37,521 nucleotides of DNA from Nitrososphaerota archaeon (GTDB taxonomy: Archaea > Thermoproteota > Nitrososphaeria > Nitrososphaerales > UBA183). Each line of letters starts with the position of its first letter. Position 1 is the first letter of the stretch. The notes beneath the pieces are model-generated. The model was not told where the DNA came from, ran no database searches, and saw nothing but the letters and a program-made list of their open reading frames with translations. A program made the position numbers and the translations under genes. The stretch spans positions 1 through 37,521 of the forward strand of contig JAPCJN010000005.1 in assembly GCA_027886925.1 (NCBI GenBank), in the 5' to 3' direction. Below, one piece after another: positions 25,217 through 33,715 of the stretch.

Positions 25217-26131
25217 TTAATCGTTGTGTGTTTTCCGCCTATCCCTCAAAAGTGAGCTGATGAAGAACTCCCCCGCCTTGTAACTCGACCTGACGAGCGG
25301 GCCCGAGGCCACATACCTGAACCCGAACTCGTTTTCGCCGACGTCCTTGAAATGCTCGAACGTCGCAGGGGCGACGTATTCTGCGACTGGGAGGTGTCGC
25401 GCCGACGGGCGCAGGTACTGCCCGATGGTAAGGAAGTCCACTCCCGCGTCCCTGAGGTGCATCATCGCGAGGCGCACCTCCTCTTCCTTCTCGCCCAGCC
25501 CGAGCATTATCGACGATTTCGTGAACATCTTTCCGTCGAGCTTCTTGATGCTCCTAAGAACTGAGAGCGACTGCCAGTAGCCCGCCCTCGGGTCCCTGAC
25601 TCTGTCCGTTAGGAATAGGGTGGTCTCGATGTTGTGCGCGATGACGTCGGGCCCGGCTTCCACGACCGTCCTGATCGCGTCGACGTCGTTTTGAAAGTCA
25701 GGGATGAGCACCTCGACGAGCATCTCGGGGTTCATCTCCTTCGTCGCCCTGATCGTCCGAGCAAAGTGCGCAGCGCCCCCGTCGGGCAGCTCGTCCCTGT
25801 CGACGGAGGTAAGGACGACGTAGGAGAGCGACATCTTCGAGAGTGTCAGCGCGACGTTCTCCGGCTCTAGCGGGTCAAGCCCTCCCGAAGGCCTCCCCGG
25901 GGTGACCATGCAGAACCTGCAGGCCCTTGAGCAGACGTCGCCCATGAGCATGAGCGTGGCAGTCCCCCCGCCCCAGCACTCGGCGACGTTCGGGCAGTGG
26001 GCCTCTTCGCAGACCGTGTGGAGCCCCACCTGGGAGAAAAGCCCCTTGAGCCTGCGGTAGTTCTCGCCCTCGTCTGTCGTTCCAGAGGAGGAGGGCGGGA
26101 CCACCGTGAGCCATTGCGGCTTGGGTTCCAT
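25217..26131 (-). CDS. lipA: Lipoyl synthase
   Basis: The 304-residue radical SAM enzyme inserts two sulphurs into octanoyl groups on lipoyl domains. Both iron-sulphur clusters are visible: the auxiliary cluster cysteines in CEEAHCPNVAEC (Cys41, 46, 52) and the radical SAM motif CSRACRFC (Cys67, 71, 74). The C-terminal RSSYKAGEF carries the serine that ligates the auxiliary cluster. The ATG at 26131 follows directly after an in-frame TTG. It sits between the HTH regulator (62 bp upstream) and the dehydrogenase genes whose E2 it modifies; lipB is at 36154 on the other strand. Confidence 0.97.
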   Translation of the reverse strand: MEPKPQWLTVVPPSSSGTTDEGENYRRLKGLFSQVGLHTVCEEAHCPNVAECWGGGTATLMLMGDVCSRACRFCMVTPGRPSGGLDPLEPENVALTLSKMSLSYVVLTSVDRDELPDGGAAHFARTIRATKEMNPEMLVEVLIPDFQNDVDAIRTVVEAGPDVIAHNIETTLFLTDRVRDPRAGYWQSLSVLRSIKKLDGKMFTKSSIMLGLGEKEEEVRLAMMHLRDAGVDFLTIGQYLRPSARHLPVAEYVAPATFEHFKDVGENEFGFRYVASGPLVRSSYKAGEFFISSLLRDRRKTHND

Positions 26132-26193
26132 CAAAGAAATCCAGATACCACCCTCGCGAGAGGACGCTATTAGCTTAGCCGGAGTTAAGAAGG

Positions 26194-26616
26194 TCAGGCC
26201 GTGGTCTTGAGCTTTATCGTCCCGCTATCGGGATGAAGGCTGCCGAGGCACGCATAGCACCCCTCCGTCTTGAACCCGGGCTCGAGCTCCTCGTGCAGGC
26301 TGCAGAGGACGTGGTTATACCTGACGTAGTCGCAGACCTCGGTCATCAGGCGGAGCGCCTCCCTCTGGTCCGGGGCGTCCGCGGCGAGCACCATCGCGAC
26401 GTTGTCGGCGGCACTCGCGATGTTCTTGTCGACCTCGAGGTCGAGCATCATCCCCCTCGCCTTGCGCGCGTAGTTGCTGACGGAAGCTTGGGTCACCCCT
26501 AGCCTTGACGCGACCTCCTGCTGGGTCATGTTGTAGTTGTCGGTGAGCCGTTTCGAGACCATGGCCCTGAATGCCGGGAGCGCCGACTTTGACACTATCT
26601 CGTAGGGGTGGATCAA
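26194..26616 (-). CDS. HTH transcriptional regulator with C-terminal cysteines
   Basis: The 140-residue protein has an XRE/sigma-like helix-turn-helix (NMTQQEVASRLGVTQASVSNYARKA, about residues 29-53), a helical middle, and a C-terminal part with four cysteines (CDYVRYNHVLC, then GCYACLGS) that could bind a metal or an iron-sulphur cluster. It resembles archaeal predicted regulators of the COG2522 type. The TTG start at 26616 is about 28 bp from a TATA palindrome, consistent with a leaderless mRNA. It lies 62 bp upstream of lipA in the same direction, so it may control lipoate synthesis or the dehydrogenase operon; no operator is proven. Confidence 0.85.
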   Translation of the reverse strand: MIHPYEIVSKSALPAFRAMVSKRLTDNYNMTQQEVASRLGVTQASVSNYARKARGMMLDLEVDKNIASAADNVAMVLAADAPDQREALRLMTEVCDYVRYNHVLCSLHEELEPGFKTEGCYACLGSLHPDSGTIKLKTTA

Positions 26617-26640
26617 CTACTAAGGATATTAAGCCGTTAT

Positions 26641-26648
26641 ACTTAAGT
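26641..26648. promoter_or_regulatory. Palindromic bidirectional TATA element (ACTTAAGT)
   Basis: The palindrome's centre is 28.5 bp from the regulator's TTG (26616, minus strand) and 28.5 bp from the ATG at 26673 (plus strand). Such symmetry suggests one TATA core serving two leaderless transcripts, and it would let the regulator control both. Confidence 0.5.
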
Positions 26649-26672
26649 CTGATTTCAGGGCGTTTCTTGCGG

Positions 26673-26795
26673 ATGGACTACGATTCCGCCAACATTCTCC
26701 AGAACCTGGAAGAAATTGCCAGAGATCGACGGAGTCCGCGCGATGACCTAGGGCCAGCCGGGGCCTCTTCTCGTGGACAATCAATCAATGCTTAA
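26673..26795 (+). CDS. Possible small protein, 40 aa
   Basis: This short reading frame begins MDYDSANILQNLEEIARDRR and ends in a polar Gly/Ser-rich stretch. Support is limited to the exact promoter spacing (TATA palindrome centre 28.5 bp upstream) and a plausible amphipathic helix at the start. Nothing is known about its function. It lies between the divergent HTH regulator and the ilvB leader; its TAA overlaps the leader's TATA box. It could equally be an untranslated stretch. Confidence 0.3.
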   Translation: MDYDSANILQNLEEIARDRRSPRDDLGPAGASSRGQSINA

Positions 26796-26800
26796 ATAAG
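26791..26800 (+). promoter_or_regulatory. TATA box of the ilvB leader transcript
   Basis: CTTAAATAAG is centred about 27 bp before the ATG of the leader ORF (26822), the exact spacing for a leaderless archaeal mRNA. Confidence 0.6.
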
Positions 26801-26821
26801 AGCAAGGGGTCGTGCTGCCTG

Positions 26822-26905
26822 ATGCAACGCATCAGCAACGGCGGTTCGAGTGTTCAGTTCTCCTCGCTCGACAACGTAACGGTTGCGTTGTTAGTTTTAG
26901 TCTAG
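26822..26905 (+). CDS. Putative branched-chain amino acid leader peptide upstream of ilvB
   Basis: A 27-codon ORF starts at ATG 26822 and ends at TAG 26903-26905, 70 bp before ilvB. It begins MQRISNGGSS and its last nine residues are VTVALLVLV, so seven of the last nine are valine or leucine, the end products of the downstream operon. The last five codons before the stop are TTG TTA GTT TTA GTC; TTA appears rare in the G+C-rich neighbouring genes. A TATA box sits at leaderless distance. The codon run overlaps an 8-bp hairpin and precedes a repeat arrangement able to form alternative stems. These are the marks of ribosome-mediated attenuation leaders such as those of bacterial ilv and leu operons; such control is inferred here. 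Chance is possible for so short a frame. Confidence 0.6.
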   Translation: MQRISNGGSSVQFSSLDNVTVALLVLV

Positions 26906-26937
26906 AGCCTCGCTCAGGCGTTTTGCATATGCGAGGC
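26862..26937 (+). promoter_or_regulatory. Alternative hairpin region between leader peptide and ilvB
   Basis: Three elements are seen. An 8-bp stem (26871-26878 with 26884-26891, one G-T pair, 5-nt loop) covers the Val/Thr/Ala/Leu codons. A 7-bp stem GCCTCGC (26907-26913) pairs with GCGAGGC (26931-26937). A second copy of CCTCGCTC at 26862-26869 could pair with the same GCGAGG. The two CCTCGC copies therefore compete for one partner, as in attenuators. No long T run follows the second stem. A TATA-like CATTATAG (26940-26947) and GGTGA (26962-26966) lie between it and the ilvB ATG, so ilvB may also have its own promoter. Confidence 0.5.
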
Positions 26938-26975
26938 AACATTATAGATGGTTACAATTCTGGTGAATCCATAGA

Positions 26976-28700
26976 ATGACAGAAAAGATGTCCGGTGCTC
27001 GGGCCACAGTGGAGGCCCTCGAGAGGGAGAAGGTGGACTACATCTTCGGCATGCCAGGCGGCGCGAACCTCCCGTTCTACGACGCCCTCTGGGATTCTAA
27101 GATAAAGCACGTGCTGGTCCGACACGAGCAGCTGGCCGCCCACATGGCCGATGCCTACGGCAGAGTGTCGAGGAAGGCGGGGGTGTGCTCCGCGACCTCC
27201 GGGCCCGGGGCCACCAACCTCATCACCGGGATCGCGACCGCGTTCGCCGACTCCTCCCCGGTCGTGGCGATCACCGGCCAGGTGGCGAAGGCGATGACCG
27301 GAAGGAACGCCTTCCAGGAGACCGACATCGTCGGTATCGCCACCCCTGTGACGAAATACACCCTGCAGCCGCTTTCCGCCGCCGAGGTTCCTTTCGCGGT
27401 AAAGCGCGCCTTCTACATCGCCACCACCGGAAGACCGGGCCCCGTCCTTCTGGACCTGCCCAAAGACGTCCAGCAGGAGGAGGCGGAGATGATCTTCCCC
27501 GACAGCGTCGAGGTGAGGGCATACAGGTCGAACGTCCCCGTCGACGCGCAGGACATCGAGCGGGCCGCCGAGATGATGGTCTCGGCGGAGAGGCCGATCC
27601 TCTGGGGCGGAGGCGGGGTCAGGATCGCGGACGCCGCTCGGCCGTTCACCGCCCTCGCGGAGTTGCTCATGATGCCGGTGATCACGACACTGCAGGGCAA
27701 GGGAGACTTCCCCGAGAACCATCCCCTGTCTCTAGGCCCGATCGGGATGCACGGCCGAGCGGAAGCCAACAAGCTGGTCTCCGAGTGCGACCTCTTGGTC
27801 GCCGTGGGCGTCAGGTTCTCCGACCGCTCGACCGGGAACTTCGGCGAGTTCGCCCCTGGCGCCAAGATAATCCACATCGACGCAGACCCGACGGAATTCA
27901 ACAAGAACAAGATGGTGGACCTCTCGATACTCGGCGACGCCAACCAGGTCCTCACTACGCTCTTCGATGCGGTGGCGAGGCGACTGACGAGGACAAGGGA
28001 CGCCGGCGCAAACCCGTGGCTGAAGCGGGTCAACGGCGTGCGCGAGGAGCTCGCGGGAATCCCCGCCTACAGGGACTCCTACGCGGAGCTTTCGGGGCCG
28101 AAGATAGTCAAGATGATGAGGGACATCCTCCCGCCCGAGGCGATACTCACCACCGGCGTGGGGAGGCACCAGATGTGGTGCGAGATTCACTATAGGGTGC
28201 TGAGGCCGAGGACGTGGATAACGTCGACCGGCCTAGGGACGATGGGCTTCGGGCTGCCCGCCGCGGTAGGGGCGAAGTTCGCGGAGCCAGACGTGCCCGT
28301 CGTGGACTTCGATGGTGATGGAAGCTTCGTGATGACGGAGCAGGCCCTTGCCACGGCCGTCGAGGAGGGGCTTCCCATCATATCGGTGATAATCAACGAC
28401 AGGAGCCTCGGGATGGTCGAACAGTGGCAGAGGCTCATGTACAACCGGCGCTACATCGGGATCAAGTTCCCCAACGTGCCGGACTTTGTGAAACTCGCGG
28501 AGGCCTATGGGGCGCACGGCCGCACGGTGGGCTCGCTCGAGGAGTTCGGCAAGGCCCTGCGAGAAGGGCTGGCCAACGAAGGGCCGACCGTCATCGAGGT
28601 CCCGGTCTCGCCGGAAGAGGACGTCTTCCCGTTCTTGCCTCCAGGCAAGGGCATCAAGGACACGGTCTACGGTTCTCCGAAGGAGATGGCCATCTTTTGA
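26976..28700 (+). CDS. ilvB: Acetolactate synthase large (catalytic) subunit
   Basis: The 574-residue thiamine-diphosphate enzyme condenses two pyruvates to acetolactate or pyruvate with 2-oxobutyrate, the first step of branched-chain amino acid synthesis. The catalytic glutamate is in VRHEQLAAHMADAYGR (Glu51). SGPGATNLITGIATAF and GRNAFQETDIVG follow, then a FAD-type middle domain, and the cofactor motif GDGSFVMTEQALATAVEEGLP with IINDRSLGMVEQWQ near residue 450-485. It heads the ilvB-ilvH-leuACDB-ilvE operon. GGTGA precedes the ATG by 9 nt, so translation from a leadered mRNA reading through the leader region is possible. Confidence 0.97.
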   Translation: MTEKMSGARATVEALEREKVDYIFGMPGGANLPFYDALWDSKIKHVLVRHEQLAAHMADAYGRVSRKAGVCSATSGPGATNLITGIATAFADSSPVVAITGQVAKAMTGRNAFQETDIVGIATPVTKYTLQPLSAAEVPFAVKRAFYIATTGRPGPVLLDLPKDVQQEEAEMIFPDSVEVRAYRSNVPVDAQDIERAAEMMVSAERPILWGGGGVRIADAARPFTALAELLMMPVITTLQGKGDFPENHPLSLGPIGMHGRAEANKLVSECDLLVAVGVRFSDRSTGNFGEFAPGAKIIHIDADPTEFNKNKMVDLSILGDANQVLTTLFDAVARRLTRTRDAGANPWLKRVNGVREELAGIPAYRDSYAELSGPKIVKMMRDILPPEAILTTGVGRHQMWCEIHYRVLRPRTWITSTGLGTMGFGLPAAVGAKFAEPDVPVVDFDGDGSFVMTEQALATAVEEGLPIISVIINDRSLGMVEQWQRLMYNRRYIGIKFPNVPDFVKLAEAYGAHGRTVGSLEEFGKALREGLANEGPTVIEVPVSPEEDVFPFLPPGKGIKDTVYGSPKEMAIF

Positions 28701-29185
28701 CCAGATCGCAGAGGGTCCTCTCGACGCTGGTCGAGAACAAGCCCGGCACGCTGTTCCGCGTCGTCCACCTGGTCCGGCTGATGCGCCTCAACGTCGAGGG
28801 GCTCACCCTCGGTGTCACAAACGGGGGGGCGGACTGCCGGATGACCATGACCCTCAGCGGAGACGACGCCGCGATTGAGCACGTCGCGAAGCAGCTCATG
28901 AAGGTCATAGACATCCTCGAGGCGCACACCTACGGCCCTGAGGAGGTCACGGCTAGGGAGCTCGCCCTCGTCAAGATAAGCACCGACAAGATCTCGGTCG
29001 CGGAGATCCAGAAGAATACGAGCTGCAGGATCGTCGACTCCTCCCCCCACTCCGTCGTGGCGGAGATAGTGGGGTCGGCCGACGAGATCGACCAGTTCGT
29101 GCAGAGGCTGGGAACGTCAAACGTCCTCGACATCGCGAGGACTGGTGTCGCCGCGCTCCCGAAGGAGAGGCTGTCGTCGCGATGA
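28697..29185 (+). CDS. ilvH: Acetolactate synthase small (regulatory) subunit
   Basis: The 162-residue protein has an N-terminal ACT domain (VLSTLVENKPGTLFRVVHLVRLMRLNVEGLTLG) and the C-terminal ALS_ss domain (REL-ALVKIST to VLDIARTGVAALPK). It binds valine in homologues and stimulates and inhibits the catalytic subunit. It starts at a TTG that overlaps the ilvB stop (TTGA), and its own stop overlaps the leuA ATG (ATGA), so the three genes are translationally coupled. Length matches the usual 160-170 residues. Confidence 0.95.
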   Translation: MTRSQRVLSTLVENKPGTLFRVVHLVRLMRLNVEGLTLGVTNGGADCRMTMTLSGDDAAIEHVAKQLMKVIDILEAHTYGPEEVTARELALVKISTDKISVAEIQKNTSCRIVDSSPHSVVAEIVGSADEIDQFVQRLGTSNVLDIARTGVAALPKERLSSR

Positions 29186-30744
29186 CGAGCATCGACAGGA
29201 CGATCCGTGTCCTGGACACCACCCTTCGAGACGGGGAGCAGACTCCCGGCGTCTCGCTGACCCCCGACGAGAAACTCGAGATAGCGGAGGCGCTGGACAA
29301 GCTCGGGGTCGACGTCATCGAAGCCGGTTTTCCGATCACCTCGAAAGGCGAGCAGGAAGGGGTCAGGAGGATAGCGAAGGCCGGCCTGAAGGCAGAGGTC
29401 TCGGGCCTCGCGAGGGCGGAGAAGGTCGACATCGACACAGCCATCAACTGCGGCGTCAACGGCGTCCACGTCTTCCTCGCGTCCTCTGACATCCACCTCC
29501 AGCACAAGCTCCACCTTACCAGGGAGCAGATGATCAAGCAGTCCGTCGAGTCGGTGCAATACGCGAAGAGCTTCGGCGTGAAGGTGGAGTTCTCCGCCGA
29601 GGACGCGACCAGGACCGAGATCCCGTTCTTCCAGCAGGTGGTGAAGGCCGTCTCCGAGGCAGGGATAGACAGGTTCGACATACCCGACACGGTGGGCGTG
29701 GCGACGCCCCAGAGGATGGCGGAATACGTCCAGGCCGCGCGCTCGGTCTCTGACGTGATGATCGCAGTCCACTGCCACAACGACTACGGACTGGCGGTCG
29801 CCAACAGCCTCGCGGGCGTCGCCGCGGGAGCACAGCAGGCGCACGTCACCATCAACGGCATCGGCGAGAGGTCCGGGAACACGTCGCTCGAAGAGTTCGT
29901 CATGGGGTGCTTCAACCTCTACGGCCTGAAGACGAAGATCAACTACTCTCTGCTTTACGAGACCTCGCGCCTCGTCTCCAGGCTCACGGGCGTCGTGATC
30001 CAGCCGAACAAGGCCATCATAGGCGACAACGCTTTCGGGCACGAGTCTGGCATCCATACGCACGGCGTCCTGAGCAACCCCTCGACCTACGAGCCGTTCG
30101 ACCCGTCCATGGTTGGAAGGACGAGGTGGCTCCAGGCGGGCAAGCACGCAGGGAGGCACGGCATCGCCTACCAGCTCCGTGGGATGGGGCTGAAACCCAA
30201 GGAAGACAGCCTCAGGCTCATCGTCGAGAAGGTCAAGGAGATGGGCGACCAAGGGCGCAACACCACCGACAGCGACCTCTACCAGCTCGCGGTCCAGATC
30301 ATGGGCGGAGGCAAGGCTGAGAGCCACGACATCGTCGAGCTCGAGGGGCTCGAGGTCGTCACCGGGATAAAGCGCCTGCCGAGCGCCACGGTGAAGCTGC
30401 TGGTCAGGGGCCAGCTCCACGAGGCGACCGACGTCGGCTCCGGCCCCGTGGACGCGGCGTTCAACGCCGTCCAGAAGATATTCAGCACCATAGACATCGT
30501 GAGGCTGAAGGAATACCGGCTAGAGGCGCTTACGGGCGACTCGCAGGCGGTCGCCGACGTCTCCGTCAAGGTCGAAGACGAATCAGGTCTCGCCGCATCC
30601 GGGAGAGGCATGAAGCGAGACATAGTGGTGGCCAGCGTCGAGGCGATCGTGAGCGGGATAAACGCGCTCATGGCGAAGAAACTGGAGGCCCAGCCGTCGA
30701 AGGACATCACGCCTTCAGGCGAGAAGCCGATAGAAGGGGTCTAG
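29182..30744 (+). CDS. leuA: 2-isopropylmalate synthase (or citramalate synthase)
   Basis: The 520-residue enzyme has the HMGL-like TIM barrel with [18 protein letters not shown] at the N terminus, the metal-binding [16 protein letters not shown] and [16 protein letters not shown] motifs, and [15 protein letters not shown]. The C-terminal part (from about residue 400, [19 protein letters not shown]) is the LeuA allosteric domain where leucine binds in homologues. It should condense acetyl-CoA with 2-oxoisovalerate, the first leucine-specific step. In archaea the same family includes citramalate synthase (CimA), which uses pyruvate; the operon with leuCDB fits either, and I cannot separate them by eye. 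Confidence 0.9.
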   Translation: MTSIDRTIRVLDTTLRDGEQTPGVSLTPDEKLEIAEALDKLGVDVIEAGFPITSKGEQEGVRRIAKAGLKAEVSGLARAEKVDIDTAINCGVNGVHVFLASSDIHLQHKLHLTREQMIKQSVESVQYAKSFGVKVEFSAEDATRTEIPFFQQVVKAVSEAGIDRFDIPDTVGVATPQRMAEYVQAARSVSDVMIAVHCHNDYGLAVANSLAGVAAGAQQAHVTINGIGERSGNTSLEEFVMGCFNLYGLKTKINYSLLYETSRLVSRLTGVVIQPNKAIIGDNAFGHESGIHTHGVLSNPSTYEPFDPSMVGRTRWLQAGKHAGRHGIAYQLRGMGLKPKEDSLRLIVEKVKEMGDQGRNTTDSDLYQLAVQIMGGGKAESHDIVELEGLEVVTGIKRLPSATVKLLVRGQLHEATDVGSGPVDAAFNAVQKIFSTIDIVRLKEYRLEALTGDSQAVADVSVKVEDESGLAASGRGMKRDIVVASVEAIVSGINALMAKKLEAQPSKDITPSGEKPIEGV

Positions 30745-30761
30745 GGCAGGCTGGGAGACGA

Positions 30762-32090
30762 ATGGCAGGCGCAACGATAACCGAAAAGATAGTCTCGCGC
30801 GCGATGGGTCGGAAGGTGAAGGCCGGAGACCTCATCGAGGCGCTCCCCGTCGACAAGCTCTACTTCAACGAAGTGATAGGGCCGCCGGCCATCCTGAACT
30901 TCGAGAAGGACTTCGCCGACGTCTACACCGAGTCGGGCAAGAAGCTCCAGGTCTTCAACCCGTCGCGGATCGCGTTCATGCCAGACCACACCGTCCCATC
31001 CTGCTCCATCATGGTCAGCCAGGGCATCCGCCTGATGTCAGACTTTGCAAAGGACCAGGGGATCGCCATGTACAAGGAGGGAGACGGGATAGAGCACACC
31101 ATCGCCTCCGAGGAGGCGTTCGTCCTCCCTGGAGAGATCGCGGTCGCGACCGACTCCCACACGTGCACCCAGGGCGCCCTGGGAGCTCTGGCGTTCGGCA
31201 TCGGGACCACCGAGGGAGAGAACCTGCTTGCGACGGGCGAGCTGTACTCGTTCACGGTGCCGCAGACCATAAGGTTCGAGGTCGGCGGCAAGTTCCAGAG
31301 GGGCGTCTACGCCAAGGACCTCGTGCTCCACGTCCTGGGGGTGATGGGCGAGGGCGGGGCCTCGAAGCACGTCGCGGAATACACGGGGCCCACCATCGAT
31401 TCCTTGGACATGGAAGGAAGGTTCACGATATGCAACCTCTCCGTCGAGATGAGCGCGAGGACGGCCATAATGAACCCCGACGACAGGACGCTGGCCTACG
31501 TGACGGAGGCGCTCGCCCGCAGACGGATGGAAATGACCGACGAGATGAGCAGGATGGCCGCGCGGAGCGACGCGGATGCGAGCTACGCGAGGGTGGTCAG
31601 GGTCGACGCCTCCACAATCGAGCCGACGGTGTCGATGCCTCACTCTCCCGCCAACGCGAAGCCGGTCAGCCAGGTCGACGACCCGATCACGTCCGTGTTC
31701 CTCGGCTCTTGCGCCAACGCGCGCGAATCCGACCTCACGATAGCGGCGAAGATACTGAAGGGGAGGAAGGTCCACCCGCAGACCAACCTGCTGGTCATCC
31801 CAGCGAGCAGGCGGGTCTACAACTGGGCGATGGACAACGGCCTGCTCAAGATATTCGCAGACGCAGGCGCCAACATCGAGTCCTCGAACTGCGGCCCGTG
31901 CTTCGGAAAGCACATGGGCATACTCGCGCCGGGCGACAGGTGCCTGAGCACGAGCAACCGCAACTACAAGGGGAGGATGGGCTCGGCCGAGGCTTTCATC
32001 TACCTGGGGTCGCCTGCCGTAGCCGCTGCCACTGCGATAGAGGGGAGGGTAGCCGACCCGAGGAAGTACCTGCCGGCGGGTGACAACTGA
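30762..32090 (+). CDS. leuC: 3-isopropylmalate dehydratase large subunit
   Basis: The 442-residue aconitase-family protein carries the iron-sulphur ligands: one cysteine in FLGSCANARESD and two in SNCGPCFGKHMG. It also has the N-terminal ITEKIVSRAMGRKVKAGDLI and ATDSHTCTQGALGALAFGIGTTE segments. With LeuD it isomerises 2-isopropylmalate to 3-isopropylmalate. The size and sequence are of the archaeal LeuC/homoaconitase type, which can also act on citramalate-derived substrates. The gene starts 17 bp after leuA and abuts leuD. Confidence 0.95.
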   Translation: MAGATITEKIVSRAMGRKVKAGDLIEALPVDKLYFNEVIGPPAILNFEKDFADVYTESGKKLQVFNPSRIAFMPDHTVPSCSIMVSQGIRLMSDFAKDQGIAMYKEGDGIEHTIASEEAFVLPGEIAVATDSHTCTQGALGALAFGIGTTEGENLLATGELYSFTVPQTIRFEVGGKFQRGVYAKDLVLHVLGVMGEGGASKHVAEYTGPTIDSLDMEGRFTICNLSVEMSARTAIMNPDDRTLAYVTEALARRRMEMTDEMSRMAARSDADASYARVVRVDASTIEPTVSMPHSPANAKPVSQVDDPITSVFLGSCANARESDLTIAAKILKGRKVHPQTNLLVIPASRRVYNWAMDNGLLKIFADAGANIESSNCGPCFGKHMGILAPGDRCLSTSNRNYKGRMGSAEAFIYLGSPAVAAATAIEGRVADPRKYLPAGDN

Positions 32091-32624
32091 GTGCAGATGA
32101 GGGGGAAGGTGGCCAAGAAGTTCGGTGACGACATCAACACCGATTACATCATCCCCGCCTTCCTTCTTCAGGAGAGCTGGGACAAGCAGTTCTTCGCCGA
32201 CCACGCCTTCGAGAGCTTCAACCCCTCGTTCCGTGCCGACTGCAGGGCGAACAAAGAGAGCGTCGTCGTCGCGACGAACAACTTCGGCTGCGGGAGCTCT
32301 AGGGAGCAGGCCGTGTATGCGATAAAGTACAACAACGTGGTCGCGGTCGTCGCCCAGAGCTTCCCCGACATATTCTACCGCAACTGCCTCAACAACGGGT
32401 TGCTCCCGATCCAGATAAGCGACACTGCAGAGATCGGGCTCGGCGACGAGCTGGTCATAGACCTCGACGCACGGCTTGTGAAGGACGTGACGAACGGGCT
32501 CGAGTTCTCGATCGTGGCGACCGAAGCGGCGATAGAGCAGATGAAGAAAGGAGGGTTCCTCGGCCTCGTCAGGGAGAGGCTCCGGCAGAAGCTAAAAGCA
32601 CAGCCTCATGGGACCTCGTCCTAG
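32091..32624 (+). CDS. leuD: 3-isopropylmalate dehydratase small subunit
   Basis: The 177-residue swivel-domain subunit has KKFGDDINTDYIIPAF at the N terminus and NNFGCGSSREQAVYAIKYN, whose GCGSSREQA loop shapes substrate recognition, followed by VVAQSFPDIFYRNCLNNGLLPI. It completes the isomerase with LeuC. The GTG at 32091 directly follows the leuC stop; an in-frame ATG at 32097 is an alternative start. It lies 18 bp before leuB. Confidence 0.95.
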   Translation: MQMRGKVAKKFGDDINTDYIIPAFLLQESWDKQFFADHAFESFNPSFRADCRANKESVVVATNNFGCGSSREQAVYAIKYNNVVAVVAQSFPDIFYRNCLNNGLLPIQISDTAEIGLGDELVIDLDARLVKDVTNGLEFSIVATEAAIEQMKKGGFLGLVRERLRQKLKAQPHGTSS

Positions 32625-32642
32625 AGGGCTGACGAAGAAAGG

Positions 32643-33677
32643 TTGACGCAGCAGAAGCATTACACGATCTCCCTGATAAGGGGAGATGGAGTAGGGCCTG
32701 AGATCTCCGAGGCCGCCCTGCTCGTCCTCGAGGCCCTTCAGGAGAAGTCAAGGCTCAGGTTTACGATCAAGGACTCGCCCGCGGGCGACACATGCAATGA
32801 GAAGACGGGCGTCCCTCTCCCGGAGTCGTCGCTGAAAACGATAAGGGCTTCCGACGCCTGCCTCAAGGCTCCCGTGGGGGAGACGGCGGCCGACGTGGTG
32901 GTAAGGCTCCGTCAGACGCTCGACCTCTACGCGAACATAAGGCCGGCGAAGAGCCTCCCAAACGTCCCTTCGTTGAAACCCGGGATCGACATGGTCATAG
33001 TCAGGGAGAACACCGAAGACCTCTACAAAGGGCAGGAGTTCGAGTTCGACGGGGGTGTGGTAGCCCTCCGGACGATCACGCGGCGCGCCTCGGAGAGGAT
33101 CGCGACACGCGCGTTCGAGCTGGCCGAGCAGAGAGGGGGCAGGAAGAAGGTGGTCGCCGTCCACAAGTCGAACGTCCTCAGGAAGAGCGACGGTCTGTTC
33201 GCGAAAGCCTGCAAAGAAGTCTCCAAAAACTATCCCGAGGTCTCGTTCAGCGAAATGCTCGTGGACGCGGCCGCGATGAACCTGCTGCGAGACCCGCTGT
33301 CGTTCGACGTGCTTGTCACCACCAACCTCTATGGGGACATCCTTTCAGACGAGGCAGCCCAGCTCGTCGGAGGCCTGGGGGTGGCTCCCTCCGCCAATGT
33401 CGGCGAGACGTTCGCGATCTTCGAGCCGGTCCACGGCTCGGCTCCTGACATCGCGGGCAAAGGAAGGGCGAACCCCGTTGCGATGATCCTCACGACCGCG
33501 ATGGCACTGGAGTGGCTGGCCGCGACAAGGAACGACAGAGACTGCGCGGCTGGCGCCTCCGAGACCAGGAAGGCGGTGAACCAGGTCCTAAGGACGAGCC
33601 GAAGGACGCCAGACCTGGGAGGCAAGGCCACGACGATGCAGGTCGCGCAGGCTGTCGCGCAGGCGATAAGTAAATAG
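32643..33677 (+). CDS. leuB: 3-isopropylmalate dehydrogenase (isocitrate/isopropylmalate DH family)
   Basis: The 344-residue oxidative decarboxylase has the N-terminal IRGDGVGPEIS, the substrate loop VRENTEDLYKGQEF, the catalytic KSNVLRKSDGLF lysine, LVTTNLYGDILSDEAAQLVGGLG with metal-binding aspartates, and FEPVHGSAPDIAGKGRANPVA. It converts 3-isopropylmalate to 2-oxoisocaproate. The family also includes homoisocitrate and isocitrate dehydrogenases, but the leuACD context supports the leucine step. The start is a TTG preceded by GAAAGG. The next gene is 38 bp away. Confidence 0.92.
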   Translation: MTQQKHYTISLIRGDGVGPEISEAALLVLEALQEKSRLRFTIKDSPAGDTCNEKTGVPLPESSLKTIRASDACLKAPVGETAADVVVRLRQTLDLYANIRPAKSLPNVPSLKPGIDMVIVRENTEDLYKGQEFEFDGGVVALRTITRRASERIATRAFELAEQRGGRKKVVAVHKSNVLRKSDGLFAKACKEVSKNYPEVSFSEMLVDAAAMNLLRDPLSFDVLVTTNLYGDILSDEAAQLVGGLGVAPSANVGETFAIFEPVHGSAPDIAGKGRANPVAMILTTAMALEWLAATRNDRDCAAGASETRKAVNQVLRTSRRTPDLGGKATTMQVAQAVAQAISK

Positions 33678-33715
33678 CCAACCGAAGGTAATTGGGTGCC
33701 TTCCAGGAGATAGGG

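Noticed and set aside
26800..26905. tRNA-like GGTTCGAG string upstream of ilvB
   Set aside because: The flanks do not form a T arm, and no acceptor stem, D arm or anticodon arm can be drawn; the region reads better as the leader ORF.
28930..30420. Very long minus-strand open frame (496 codons) opposite leuA
   Set aside because: leuA and ilvH motifs on the plus strand are unmistakable; the minus frame is the open antisense frame expected from G+C-rich codons and has no protein-like motif.
31038..32204. Minus-strand open frame opposite leuC
   Set aside because: Aconitase-family motifs are on the plus strand; the antisense frame has no recognisable content.
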